From Turnera subulata (Eukaryota > Streptophyta > Magnoliopsida > Malpighiales > Passifloraceae): DNA of 64,000 nucleotides. This document shows positions 1 through 9,933 of this stretch, piece after piece. The DNA lies in NCBI GenBank assembly GCA_028386065.3, contig JAKUCV010000968.1, positions 62,427-126,426 of the forward strand, given 5' to 3'. The position numbers and the translations under genes were made by a program. The notes beneath the pieces are model-generated. The model was not told the DNA's origin, did not search any database, and was given only the letters and a program-made list of their open reading frames with translations. Each line of letters opens with the position of its first letter. Position 1 is the first letter of the stretch.

Positions 1-5
1 TTAAC

Positions 6-1096
6 TTGGAAGAGTCTTCATCAAATTTTTCGAAATGTTTAATGAGCAAAGAAGATGATATGTGGTTGTGGCATCGTAGAATAGCTCATGTTAATATTAA
101 AATGTTAAACAAGTTGGTAACTCAAGACTTGGTGGTTGGTATTCCAAAGATTAAATTTGAAAAGGATTCTATATGTGATGCATGTCAAAAGGGGAAGCAA
201 GTGAGAGCTTCGTTCAATTCCAAAAACGTTGTCTCAACATCTAGACCGCTTCAACTTCTGCACATGGATCTCTTTGGTCTCTCACAAACTAAAAGTTTTG
301 GAGGGAACTATTATGCCTTTGTAATGTTGATGATTACACTAGATACACTTGGACTTTATTTCTTACTCACAAAAGTGAAGCATTTAATGTTTTCAAGAGT
401 TTTCTCAAGAAAGTTGAAAATGAAAAAGATTGTTTAATTGCTTGCATTAGGAGTGATCATGGAGATGAATTCGAAAATAATCAATTTTCAACTTTTTGTG
501 ATAATCATGGCATTGAGCATGATTTCTCAGCCCCTCGGACACCACAACAAAATGGCATTGTTGAACGCAAGAATCAGTGCCTTGAGGAAATGGCAAGAAC
601 AATGCTCAATGAGGCTAAAATTTTCAAGTATTTCTGGGCTGATGCAGTGAGTACGACTTGCTATGTGTTAAACCGAGGAATCATTAGGCCAATACTCATG
701 AAAATGCCCTATGAATTATACAAGGGAAGAAAGCCTAACATTTCTCATTTACGAGTCTTTGGATGCAAATGTTTCGTTCATAATAATGGGAAAGACAATT
801 TGGGAAAATTTGACGCAAAATCTGATGAAGGCATCTTTCTCGGTTACTCATTGCACAGCAAAGCATATAGAGTCTTCAATAAACGCACTTTAAATGTTGA
901 AGAGTCCCCTCATGTTGTGTTTGCAGAAAATGATACTCGCTTGGCGAGAAAGAACTTTTGTGATGATCTTGTAGGTACACTTGAGAAGATATCCTTGGGT
1001 GACAAAGAAGAAGAAAAGCAAAGTCACTTACCCAAAGAAGGAAACACCCTGCTGAATTATCTTCTCATCAAGACAGCGCAAACGTGGAAGGAATAA
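6..1096 (+). pseudogene. copia GAG-pre-integrase and integrase, broken
   Basis: In the first frame the zinc-binding GAG-pre-integrase part reads LWHRRIAH followed by CDACQKGKQ, an HH-CC type finger. The integrase core starts at HMDLFG with the first catalytic aspartate. The frame then breaks near 330-437, where the usual DDFSR segment is garbled. It resumes at about 447 with RSDHGDEFEN (second aspartate) and PQQNGIVERKN (catalytic glutamate), and continues through the HLRVFGCKCFVHN segment to a stop at 1094-1096. All three catalytic residues are present, but they are split over two frames, so no full integrase can be made. The N-terminal part, with gag and protease, lies outside the window. 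Confidence 0.9.
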
Positions 1097-1289
1097 CGGT
1101 TGATGTCAATCAAGAACTACCTAGTGGATGGAGAGAATCGAAAGACCATCCTCTTGAAACGGTAATTGGTGATATCAACCGTGGGGTAAGTACTCGTAAT
1201 TCCCTTAGGGATGCTGTAGATCACATGGCATGTTTTCACAAATTGAGCCTACAACCATTTCTGAAGCAATTAATGATGAACATTAGACC

Positions 1290-1945
1290 TTGGCTATGCA
1301 AGAAGAGCTAAACCAATTCAAACGTAATGATGTTTGGAAATTGGTTCCAAGGCTTATTGATCATACAGTAATTGGCACGAAATGGGTGTTCAAAAATAAA
1401 TTAGATAAAAATGGCGTAATAACTCGAAACAAAGCTAGGTTAGTAGCTAAAGGTTATGATCAAGAAGAGGGAATCGATTTTGAAGAAACATATGCAGTCG
1501 TTGCACGATCAGAAGCCATTCGCTTATTGCTCGCATTTGCATCATCAATGAACTTTAAGTTGTATCAAATGGATGTTAAAAGTGCATTTCTAAATGGCTT
1601 CATTCAAGAAGAAGTGTATGTTAATCAACCCCAGGCTTTGAAGATCATGCATTTCCTGATCATGTCTTCAAACTTAAGAAAGCACTCTACGATCTTAAGC
1701 AAGCTCCTAGAGCTTGGTATGAACGCTTGAGCAAATTTCTTTTGGACAATGGGTTCAAAAGAGGGAAGGTTGATACTACACTCTTTATTAAAAGTAAAAA
1801 CAATGACATCCTCTTAGTACAAATTTATGTAGATGACATAATTTTCGATGCTACTAACTTGTCCTTGTGTACGAAATTGTCTGCTATGATGACCAGCGAA
1901 TTTGAGATGTCCATGATGGGAGAATTGACATTCTTTTTGGCCTAA
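1290..1945 (+). pseudogene. copia reverse transcriptase, broken
   Basis: The segment encodes the copia reverse transcriptase core. Near the start it reads WKLVPR and [11 protein letters not shown], followed by [22 protein letters not shown] and the [11 protein letters not shown] motif. The frame shifts near 1700 and the next frame carries the polymerase motif YVDDII with its two catalytic aspartates at about 1829-1846. A stop at 1943-1945 separates it from RNase H. The 190 bases before it (1097-1289) are a poorly conserved linker with further frame changes, usual between integrase and RT in this family. Function would need both breaks to be absent, so this is a pseudogene fragment of the element's polyprotein. 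Confidence 0.9.
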
Positions 1946-1956
1946 AAGTCAAACAA

Positions 1957-2763
1957 ATGAAGGAAGGCACATTCATCTCACAATCAAAGTATTGCAAGGA
2001 ATTGCTTAAGCATTTTGAAATGGACGGATCAAAGGAAATGGCAACACCAATGAGCACTTCTGAACATCTAGAAAAGGATGAGAAAGGTAAGGAAGTTGAG
2101 GTCAAAAAGTATCGAGGTATGATCGGATCCCTTCTCTACATAACTGCAAGTAGGTCAGACATTATGTTTAGTGTTTGCTTATGTGCTAGGTATCAATCAT
2201 GTCCTAAAGACTCTCTTCTTAAGGCAATTAAAAGAATTATGAAATACCTAATAGGCACAATTAATGTTGGACTACGGTATCCTAAAGGTTCTACACTTCA
2301 ACTCATAGGCTATTCCGACTCAGACTTTACAGGATGCAAACTAGATCATAAGAGTACTAGTGGAACTTGTCACTTACTCGGCAGCTCCTTAGTTTCCTGG
2401 TTTAGTAAGAAACAAGCTAGTGTAGCCTTATCCACCACCGAGGTGGAATACATTGCAGCTGGTAGTTGTTGTGCTCAAATCATTTGGATGAAACAACAAC
2501 TAGAGGATTATGGTCTTAACATCAATCACATTCCTCTCAGGCGTGACAATACTAGTGCCATAAGTCTAACTAAGAATCCAATCTTACATTCAAGGACAAA
2601 ACATATTGACATTAGACATCACTTTATTAGAGATCATTTTCTTAAGGGAGACATAGTTGTTGAATTTGTGGACACAAAATTTCAACTAGCCGATATTTTC
2701 ACGAAACCCTTAGAGAAAGAGTCGTTCTTCCGAATTCGAAATGAACTAGGAATACTTGACTGA
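1957..2763 (+). pseudogene. copia RT thumb and RNase H, C-terminus of pol
   Basis: This uninterrupted 268-codon frame holds the end of RT (YRGMIGSLLYITASRSDI) and the copia RNase H, with YSDSDFTGC, DHKSTSGTCHLLG, ALSTTEVEYIA and the final DIFTKPLE. The acidic residues expected for RNase H are present. The wording of the GTCHLLG and SCCAQIIWMK segments is typical of Sireviruses. The frame ends at 2763, the natural end of pol. It is in a different frame from the upstream RT piece because of the stop at 1943-1945, so it is no longer joined to an active polyprotein. Confidence 0.9.
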
Positions 2764-2924
2764 ACATTGATCTAATTTGTGCATCTTTTGTATGGTTCTA
2801 TCGTATTGCTTCTTTAATGACTTAAGCGTCGGAGTGTACTCTAAGTTATTTTGCAGGTACACCTCATTTAGGCAAAAGGACAGGGGGAATAAGGATGCCG
2901 AGACTGCTCAACATCGCTGTTTCA

Positions 2925-3512
2925 CACCAAAACATCGATGTTTGGACTATACAAAAATGGACCCTAGGCTGTAAAACATCAATGTTAGGGAGCGAACATC
3001 GATGTTGAGTGGACTACAGATCGTCCCATTTTCAACCAGTAGCTTACAACATCGATGTCTACGCCGAACATCAATGTATGTCTCATGTGCACAATCAAGT
3101 CTTTAACCAGCATGCTTAAACATCGATGTTCAGTATCGAAACATCCATGTTCCGTAAGTACCCTCTTTTCCCAGTAGTTTTAAACATCGATGCTTACAGG
3201 TAAGACATCGATGTTCTGTCATTACTTCTTAAATTTTTTTCCAGTAGTCTAAAACATCGATGTCCTCACCCTTCAACATCGATGTTGTCTCGAATGACGG
3301 CATTTCAGATTGTGTCCAGAGGCTCCACAACATCGATGTTAAACTTATGAACATCGATGTTTCGATCTTACTTTTCAAAAAAAAATAGCCGTTGGGGAAT
3401 CAAACATCGATGTCTTCAACCAGAACCTCGATGTTTGACCGTTAAAAGTTCAAAAATATAGCCGTTGGAGAGCCTCAACATCGATGTTTTTCTGACCAGA
3501 CATCGATGTTTA
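2925..3512 (+). repeat. paired 12-bp palindrome array, internal
   Basis: About 18 copies of the palindrome AACATCGATGTT or one-base variants lie here. They come mostly in pairs. Within a pair the spacer is usually 9 bp, so the centres are 21 bp apart. Successive pairs are roughly 55-80 bp apart. The same motif recurs in the LTR. It lies between the end of pol and the envelope-like frame and does not look coding. Confidence 0.9.
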
Positions 3513-3698
3513 TCCGTTGTGCTTCAAGAAAAAAATAGTCGTTAACTAGCCGTTGGAGCCTGTTGCAAGGACTACAACGGCTCTATTTTTGCTCCCTTAT
3601 ATAAGTGATGCCTCCCTCTCTCATTTTATACACTCTCTACTACTTCTCATTCAACATTTGCTCTCAAACTCTATTCTCCTACTCATCCTTTCACTAGT

Positions 3699-4819
3699 AT
3701 GGCAGGTGGGAAGAAAAGTTCCAAAAGCAAATCTCCCGCTAAGGAGAGACCATCAAAGAAAAGAGGAGGCTCCTCCAGCTCAGCCCCTCGCTATGCCGTA
3801 GAAGGCACCTCAATTTGGTTCTCTTCCAGAGCCAACCTTCACAACTTCGCGACTCTCTTCTCCAAGCGACTCATTGCAACCCCTCGATATCTTCCGACAA
3901 TTTACCCCAACATGAAGAATTACACACAGCTGGCTTGCCTTTTCAGGGAGACGATATTGCATCATATGGAGGTGATCATTGGGCCACCATCCATGAACCA
4001 CCCTTCCTGAATGAGCTTGGCTTCACGACTCTTGTTCGTCACAGTTCCGGGAAGCCAACCATTCAGACAATCAACCCGGAGTACCGACTTCTATTCTACC
4101 TTCTCACTCGGGTCATCAAGCCAAGAGACAGCAATCACACAATCATATCCGTTGAAGATATGAAAGTGCTTCATGCCATTCTTCACCATGCCCCAATTAA
4201 TTGGGCACGATTTGTGCTTATACACATGTCGGACTATCCGTCAACATTTCCTGACAATCCCTTACCATATGCCTTCACGGTAGTGCGCATTCTGTTGCAT
4301 GTAGGTGTCAATGCTCGTGTCAGTGCACAGGTTCCTCACTCAAAACTTTGGACAATCAGTGATGCCACGTTTCACAGCAGAAAATCTATGGCAGAACCAA
4401 GGACCGGCCAAACTTCCGAGCAAGTTCCAAGGATTACTCCAGCAGAAAGCTCCCCTGTTGCCGCTTCTCGATGCCGAACTTCCGGAGTCACTCTTGAGTC
4501 CATTGCTGACTTCATCCATGGCCTTCAATTAAGCATGACAAGCATGAGCAGAGCAATAGAGAGGATTGACACGGAAGTGCAAAGACAAGGCCACTCTCTT
4601 CGGTCTTACTTTGCCCGTGTAAATTACGATCCTCCACCCTATCACACCACACTTCATGGCTACAATTTTGACGATGAAGGTGATGATGATGATGAAGACT
4701 TCACACCAATGGATGTTGAGGATGATCAAGAAGGAGGTGATGGTGAAGAAGGAGCTAATGAAGAAGAAGAGGATGATGATGATGATATTGATGATGGGAG
4801 CGAAAGCCCAACTTTCTAA
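3699..4819 (+). pseudogene. Sirevirus envelope-like / plant transposon protein frame, one frameshift
   Basis: The frame begins MAGGKKSSKSKSPAK, a basic Lys/Ser-rich N-terminus, and continues to about 3975-4005. There it must shift into a second frame that runs to 4819. The middle part (INPEYRLLFYLLTRV, MKVLHAILHHAPINWARF) resembles the putative plant transposon protein domain found as an extra gene after pol in Sireviruses. Residues SMTSMSRAIERIDTEVQRQG look like a short coiled coil. The last 60 residues or so are almost all Asp/Glu. No signal peptide or clear membrane segment is visible, so envelope function is only a family label. A single small indel breaks the frame. Confidence 0.75.
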
Positions 4820-5055
4820 ACTCTTATCTCTTGTTATGTTTATGTCTTTTCATTTCAATAAAATATTTTCCATTGCTATTTCTTTTCGCTAATGCCAAAA
4901 GGGGGAAGACAAGTAGAAGTATATGCACCAAGAAATATTCACCAAGTTAGGGGGAATCATAGTTTGGAAAACATAGGGGGAATTAACCTCACTTATGAAT
5001 TCATAAAACTTGGCATATACTCTTATTTGTTTGTCATTATCAAAAAGGGGGAAAT
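4820..5055 (+). other. 3' untranslated region and polypurine tract of the Sirevirus-like element
   Basis: No coding sequence is visible. The tract contains three short GGGGGA-type purine runs. The last one (AAAAAGGGGGAAA, 5042-5054) lies directly against the LTR and is the likely plus-strand primer. Confidence 0.75.
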
Positions 5056-5337
5056 TATTAGAACTCATGCCTCCTTGTCTCATTTCAGGGTTTTGATATT
5101 GACAAACCAACCATTACTCAATTGATGACAACCTTGAAGCAAAAAGAAATCAATCAAAGAGCAAAGGTCTAAAGAGCAAAGGGCACAAGTATTGAAGTAA
5201 CAAGCAAGAAGACTTAGGAAATCAAATTGTACAAAGGTTAAACACTCAATACTTCTAAGACATTGGCTCAAAACAAAATCAATTTTACACATGCATCAAA
5301 TAACATTCTTTCAAACACAAAAATGATTTTTGAGTAT

Positions 5338-5863
5338 TGAACATCGATGCTCATGTTTTCAAACATCGATGTTCCTGCCTAATAATTTTTTTAAAAAACC
5401 AGGCAATAGCTCAGAACATCGATGTTGGCTTCCCAAACATCGATGTTCTTGTGACCGTTGCACTTAAAACTTTTTGCAGCATCAGAACATCGATGTTCCA
5501 ATTTCAGACGTCGATGTTCCTTCAATTATTTTTCTTTAGAACCTTGACAGAGCCTCAGAACATCGATGTCAAAATGGTGAACATCGATGTTGCAATATCA
5601 AATATTGATGTTCTACCTTCAGACATCGATGTTCCCATGATGCTGGCCTTAATCTGTTTTTGGAAGTGTTCCAAAACATCGATGTCGCCATGATAAACAT
5701 CGATGTTTTAGTGACCGTTATACTTAATAATTCATATTAGCTGTCACAACATCGATGTTCACTCATCAAACATCGATGTTCTCATGACTGTTAGCCCAAA
5801 ATTTCAATTTTACTGGCGAAAACATCTATGTTCTACACCTAAACATCGATGCTGTACCGTTGT
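5338..5863 (+). repeat. paired 12-bp palindrome array in the LTR
   Basis: About 16 copies of AACATCGATGTT or close variants occur in 530 bp, upstream of the TATA box. They come in pairs with a 9-bp spacer. At 5558-5632 four copies follow one another at an exact 21-bp period. The position is that of an LTR enhancer. Confidence 0.9.
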
Positions 5864-5950
5864 GAGCAGACACCTTTTTCAACTCCCCATGCTATTTTGT
5901 CTAAAAGTGTTTTTGATTGATTCCACAGTGGTCATACAAGTTTTGAGACA

Positions 5951-5960
5951 TATAAATAGA
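5951..5960 (+). promoter_or_regulatory. LTR TATA box
   Basis: TATAAATAGA lies in the 3' half of the LTR, just downstream of the palindrome array. It is a good match to a plant TATA box and is the likely U3/R promoter. Confidence 0.6.
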
Positions 5961-6500
5961 GTTATTGCACCTCTGTTTAAGAACAATCAACTCTTTACAA
6001 CTTAAGCATTCATTGTTATTCAATCATACACATTTTTCATGAGCCAATGTTCTTGAGAATTGGGAGTTCCCTTTATAGAGCTTATTTGTTACTCATATCC
6101 ACTATTCTGAGAGAGCTTTTGTTTGAGTGATTTTAAAGTGTTGTTCATACACCTTAAGGGAGGATTGTTCCCTTGTAGTAACTCACAGGAAGAGTGTTTT
6201 CTTTCTTGAGAGAAGTCTTGAAGTGAGGTGTCTTCAAGCAAGTAGAGTTTTGTGTGATTCGAGCTCTAGGTTTGTATACGGTTTGTTAAGCACCCAGAAG
6301 CTTAACCTAGATAGTGGAATCTTCGAGAGAGTCTCTTGGAGGACTGGATTAGCCACACAAGTTGTGTGTGTGAACCAGTATAAAATTCGGCGTGTCCTTC
6401 ATTCTTTCAATTCCGCAATTATTTCCTGTAAGTTTTTTGATTTTGTCCATAAAACGCTATTCAGCCCCCTCTAGCGTAGGGCACCTATTCTAACAGATTC

Positions 6501-7439
6501 TTCGGTGCCAGTACCTGGAGTGGAGGATATTCCGATTGTTCGAGAGTTTCCTAATGTATTTCCTGATGACTTACCTGGGTTGCCTCCGGAGCGGGAGGTG
6601 GAGTATACAGTTGACTTGGTACCGGCAGTTGCACCTATTTCTATACCGCCCTACAGAATGGCTCCGACAGAACTTCAGGAGTTGAAGAAACAACTGGAGG
6701 AGTTGTTGGATAAGGGTTTTATTAGACCGAGCATCTCACCTTGGGGTGCCCCGGTCATGTTTGTGAAGAAGAAGAATGGCAGTATCGGATGTGTGTGGAC
6801 TATAGACAGTTGAACAAGGTGACTGTGAAGAACAAGTATCCTTTTCCTAGGATCGATGACTTGTTCGATCAGTTGCAGGGTGCATCTGTATTCTCGAAGA
6901 TTGACTTGCGATCTGGTTACCATCAGGTTCGGATTGCAGAGTAAGACATACCGAAGACTGCATTCCGCACTCGGTATGGTCATTATGGGTTTGTGGTTGT
7001 TCCGTTTGGGCTGACGAATGCACCGATAGTGTTCATGTGCATGATGCAACAGGTCTTCCATGAATTTCTGGACCGTTTGTGGTAGTGTTTATCGATGATA
7101 TTCTGGTCTACTCGAGTAGTAAGGCAGAACATGAGGAACACTTGAGACAGGTTTTCCAGAGGTTGAGAGAAAAACAACTCTATACCAAGCTCAGCAAATG
7201 TGAGTTTTGGTTGGATGAGGTCGCGTTTCTTGGGCATATTGTGTCCGGTGAGGGCATTAAGGTAGACCCGGCCAAGATTAAGGCAGTCATGGATTGGGAG
7301 CCACCGAAGAATGTACCTGAGATACGGAGTTTTCTTGGACTTGTTGGTTATTTTCATTGAGGGTTTTTCCTTGATAGCGGGTCCCATGACAAAGCTGTTG
7401 AGGAAAGACTGTACCTTTGTCTGGGATGACCGTTTCTAG
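6501..7439 (+). pseudogene. gypsy A reverse transcriptase, broken
   Basis: This is the N-terminal half of pol: [33 protein letters not shown] and the RT core [40 protein letters not shown] and the catalytic FIDDILVYS. Compared with element B it has a one-base deletion near 6785, CAA changed to TAA at 6942-6944, another one-base loss near 7073, an 8-bp deletion near 7351, and CAG changed to TAG at 7437-7439. The protein in B spans the same stretch with only one frameshift. This copy is therefore clearly dead although all RT motifs are recognisable. Confidence 0.9.
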
Positions 7440-8030
7440 AAGAGTTTTGAGGAGTTGAAGAGTCGGTTGACTTCTGCACCGGTTTTGACTATTTCGAGAC
7501 CCCAAGTGGAGTACACGGTGTTCAGTGATGCTTTTGGTTTGGGCTTGGGATGTATTTTGATGCAGGAGGGTCGGGTGATTGCTTATGCCTCCAGGCAGTT
7601 GAGAACTCACGAGAGGAACTATCCGACCCATGATTTGGAGTTAGCTGCTGTGGTTTTTGCTTTGAAATTCTGGAGACACCATCTGTACGGTGAGAATTGT
7701 CGGATTTTCACAGATCACAAGAGTTTGAAGTACATCATGACCCAAAGGGAGCTTAATATGAGGCAAAGACGCTGGACTGAGCTTCTGAAGGAATATGATT
7801 GTACTATTGAGTACCATCCGGGAAAGGCCAATGTTGTTGCAGATGCATTGAGCCGGAAGAGAGTGGCTTCGATAGATGAGGACCCGGTTTCTTATGTTGT
7901 ACCTTCCTTGGTGGAGCTGAGGTCTTTGGATGCGCAGCTGGAGGTGGATGCCACCGGGGCGTTGCATGCAAGTTTGAGCATCCGGCCTACCTTGCCGGAT
8001 AAGACCATGGAGTTGCAGTTTGGTGGTCCT
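7440..8030 (+). pseudogene. gypsy A RNase H and pre-integrase linker
   Basis: The frame is open here. It encodes the Ty3/gypsy RNase [21 protein letters not shown] with the first acidic residue, [42 protein letters not shown], and the closing [18 protein letters not shown]. The linker after it reads [14 protein letters not shown]. The frame continues to a stop at 8241-8243. Translation cannot reach it from the RT because of upstream breaks. Confidence 0.85.
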
Positions 8031-9415
8031 TATCTAGCGGAGTTGCAGGATAAGGCTCTCGGTGGGGAGAGTTCTAGTTTCTATGTTCGGGAGGATGGTG
8101 CTTTGATGACCGGTGATCGGATGTGTGTTCCGAACGTCGATGACATGAGAAGATGGATCATGGATGAAGCGCATAATGCGCTATATGCTATGTATCCGGG
8201 TAGCACCAAAATGTACCAGAACTTGAAGAGTCATTATTGGTAGCCCAGGATGAAGAAGGATGTTGCGGAGTTTGTGGCTCGTTTTAAAACTTGTCAGCAG
8301 GTGAAAGCCGAGTATCAGGCTCCTGCCGGCAAGTTGAGATCTTTGACTATTCCGCAGTGGAAGTGGGAGCATATCACTATAGACTTTATGATCGGCTTAC
8401 CGAGGACCCGGGGTCAACATGATTCCATCTGGGTCATTGTTGACAGGTTGACCAAGTCAGCTCATTTCCTGCCGATTCAGGAGACGGATACAATGGATAA
8501 GCTGGCGAGGTTGTTTGTTTCGGGTATTGTCCGTCTACATGGAGTTCCACTATCCACTGTGTCGGACAGGGATCCGAGGTTTACTTCCCACTTCTGGAAG
8601 AGTTTACAATCAGCTTTGGGTACTAAGCTGAATTTCAGTACCGCATTCCATCCGTAGACCGATGGGCAGTCAGAGAGGACTATACAGACGCTGGAGGATA
8701 TGCTTAGAGCTTGTGTGCTCAACTTCAGTGGTTCTTGGGATGAGACATTACCGTTAGTTGAGTTTGCTTATAACAACGGGTATCACTCCAGTATCGGTAT
8801 GGCGCCTTATGAGGCTTTGTATGGGCAAAAGTGTCGTAGTCCGATCTGTTGGGATGAGGAAGATCTGAGACAGGTCGTTGGTCCAGACCTAATTCAGGAG
8901 ACTGTTGATCAGATCGAGGTGGTTAAGCAGTGCATGAGAGCTGCTCAAGACCGGCAAAAGAGTTTTGCTGATAAGCATCGCCGGGAGATGGAGTACAGTA
9001 TAGGTGACAGAGTTTTCCTCCGTGTTGCTCCCTGGAGAGGTGTTATCCGGTTTGGGAGGAAGGGCAAGTTGAGCCCTCGTTATACTAGTCCTTATGATAT
9101 CATGGAGCGGATTGGTCCGCTGGCCTACAGGTTGGCTTTGCCGGAGGAGCTGTCGCGCATACATGATGTATTCCTTATTTCGATGCTGAGGTGTTATCGG
9201 TCTGATCCTAGTCATGTTGTATCCCCGACAGAGGTGTAGGTTTCTAAGGATTTGACCTATGTTGAGGAGCCGGTTGAGATTTTGGCTCAGGAGGTGCGAC
9301 AGTTGAGAAGTCGTACCATTCCTATGGTTCGGGTTAGATGGAGCCGTCATTCCCCGAATGAGGCTACTTGGGAGGTTGAGTCCCATATGAGAGAGCAGTA
9401 TCCACATCTGTTCTA
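8031..9415 (+). pseudogene. gypsy A integrase and chromodomain-like tail, broken
   Basis: The H2C2 zinc finger region is visible ([16 protein letters not shown] then CQQVKAEYQ). The core has DFMIGLPRTRG (first Asp), VSDRDPRFTSHFW (second Asp) and DGQSERTIQTLEDML (Glu). After it come the YNNGYHSSIGMAPYEALYG segment and the C-terminal chromodomain-like tail ending RHSPNEATWEVESHMREQYP. In-frame stops are at 8241-8243 (TGG to TAG), 8655-8657 (CAG to TAG) and 9237-9239 (GAG to TAG) by comparison with element B. The polyprotein's natural stop is at 9413-9415. Confidence 0.9.
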
Positions 9416-9468
9416 ATTTTCATACCTTGTAATTTCGAGGACGAAATTTTTAATAATAGGAGTGGAAC

Positions 9469-9933
9469 TGTAACGCCCCGGATTTTCATAATTTGATTTA
9501 TGGAATTTTCGGAATTTTTATTCCAATTTTACCCTTGAGGAATTTCCGGATTTTTGGACTAGGGAAATAAATTATTTTACCTTGGTTATATCGGTATTAA
9601 GTCGTTAGTATGGCGGGTACGGCTTTCGTTGGGGGTAAAACGTGTTCCGGGAAGAAACGCGGGGTTTATCGTAGTTCTAGTTAAAACTACGTTGTTTTGG
9701 CTAAAGGAAAAAAAAAACATTTGACCGAGCTAGGGCGGGTTGACCGCGCCCAGCCAAAAAGAAACGACGTCGTTTTGGCTAGGCGAATCAAAAACCCTAA
9801 CCCTCCTCTCCTCTTCTTCTTTCTTTCTTTCTTCTTTTCTCTCCTCTCCTCTCTTCCTCCCGCCGCAGCCCCTCTCTCCCTCTCTATCTCTCCCTCTCGT
9901 CATCATCAACACCTCATCCTCCTTTTCTCCGGC
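9469..9933 (+). repeat. 3' LTR of gypsy A, first part
   Basis: It begins TGTAACGCCCCGG after the purine-rich AATAGGAGTGGAAC, and aligns with the LTR ends of element B. It stops at the insertion of B inside a CT-rich tract. The final CCGGC is one copy of B's target duplication. Confidence 0.9.

Larger units (their letters stand above)
1..6495 (+). mobile_element. Sirevirus-like Ty1/copia retrotransposon, 3' part
   Basis: The element enters from the left edge of the window inside its GAG-pre-integrase region and runs through integrase, reverse transcriptase, RNase H, a palindrome array, an envelope-like frame, a polypurine tract and a 3' LTR. The order integrase-RT-RNase H defines Ty1/copia. 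The extra acidic reading frame after RNase H and the long LTR point to the Sirevirus (Maximus) group. The right end, CTAACA at 6490-6495, is followed directly by Ty3/gypsy sequence starting GATTC, so the element is inserted in gypsy element A. The expected second GATTC copy lies left of the window. Pol carries several stops and frame changes, so this copy is not autonomous. Confidence 0.9.
5056..6495 (+). repeat. 3' LTR of the Sirevirus-like element
   Basis: The LTR starts TATTAGAAC after the polypurine tract and ends TTCTAACA at 6495. The termini are inverted (TRTTAGAA/TTCTAACA), with the first G of the usual TG changed to A. The right end is fixed by the switch to gypsy sequence. It holds a second array of the AACATCGATGTT palindrome and a TATA box. 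The 5' LTR is outside the window. Confidence 0.85.

Noticed and set aside
2925..3512. CRISPR-like regular repeats
   Set aside because: The repeats are 12-bp palindromes with spacers near 9 bp in a plant retroelement. There are no cas genes and no CRISPR-sized repeats or spacers.
5337..5693. 118-codon plus-strand frame in the Sirevirus LTR
   Set aside because: It is produced by the palindrome array, which translates as repeated NIDV or TSMF units, and sits in LTR enhancer sequence.
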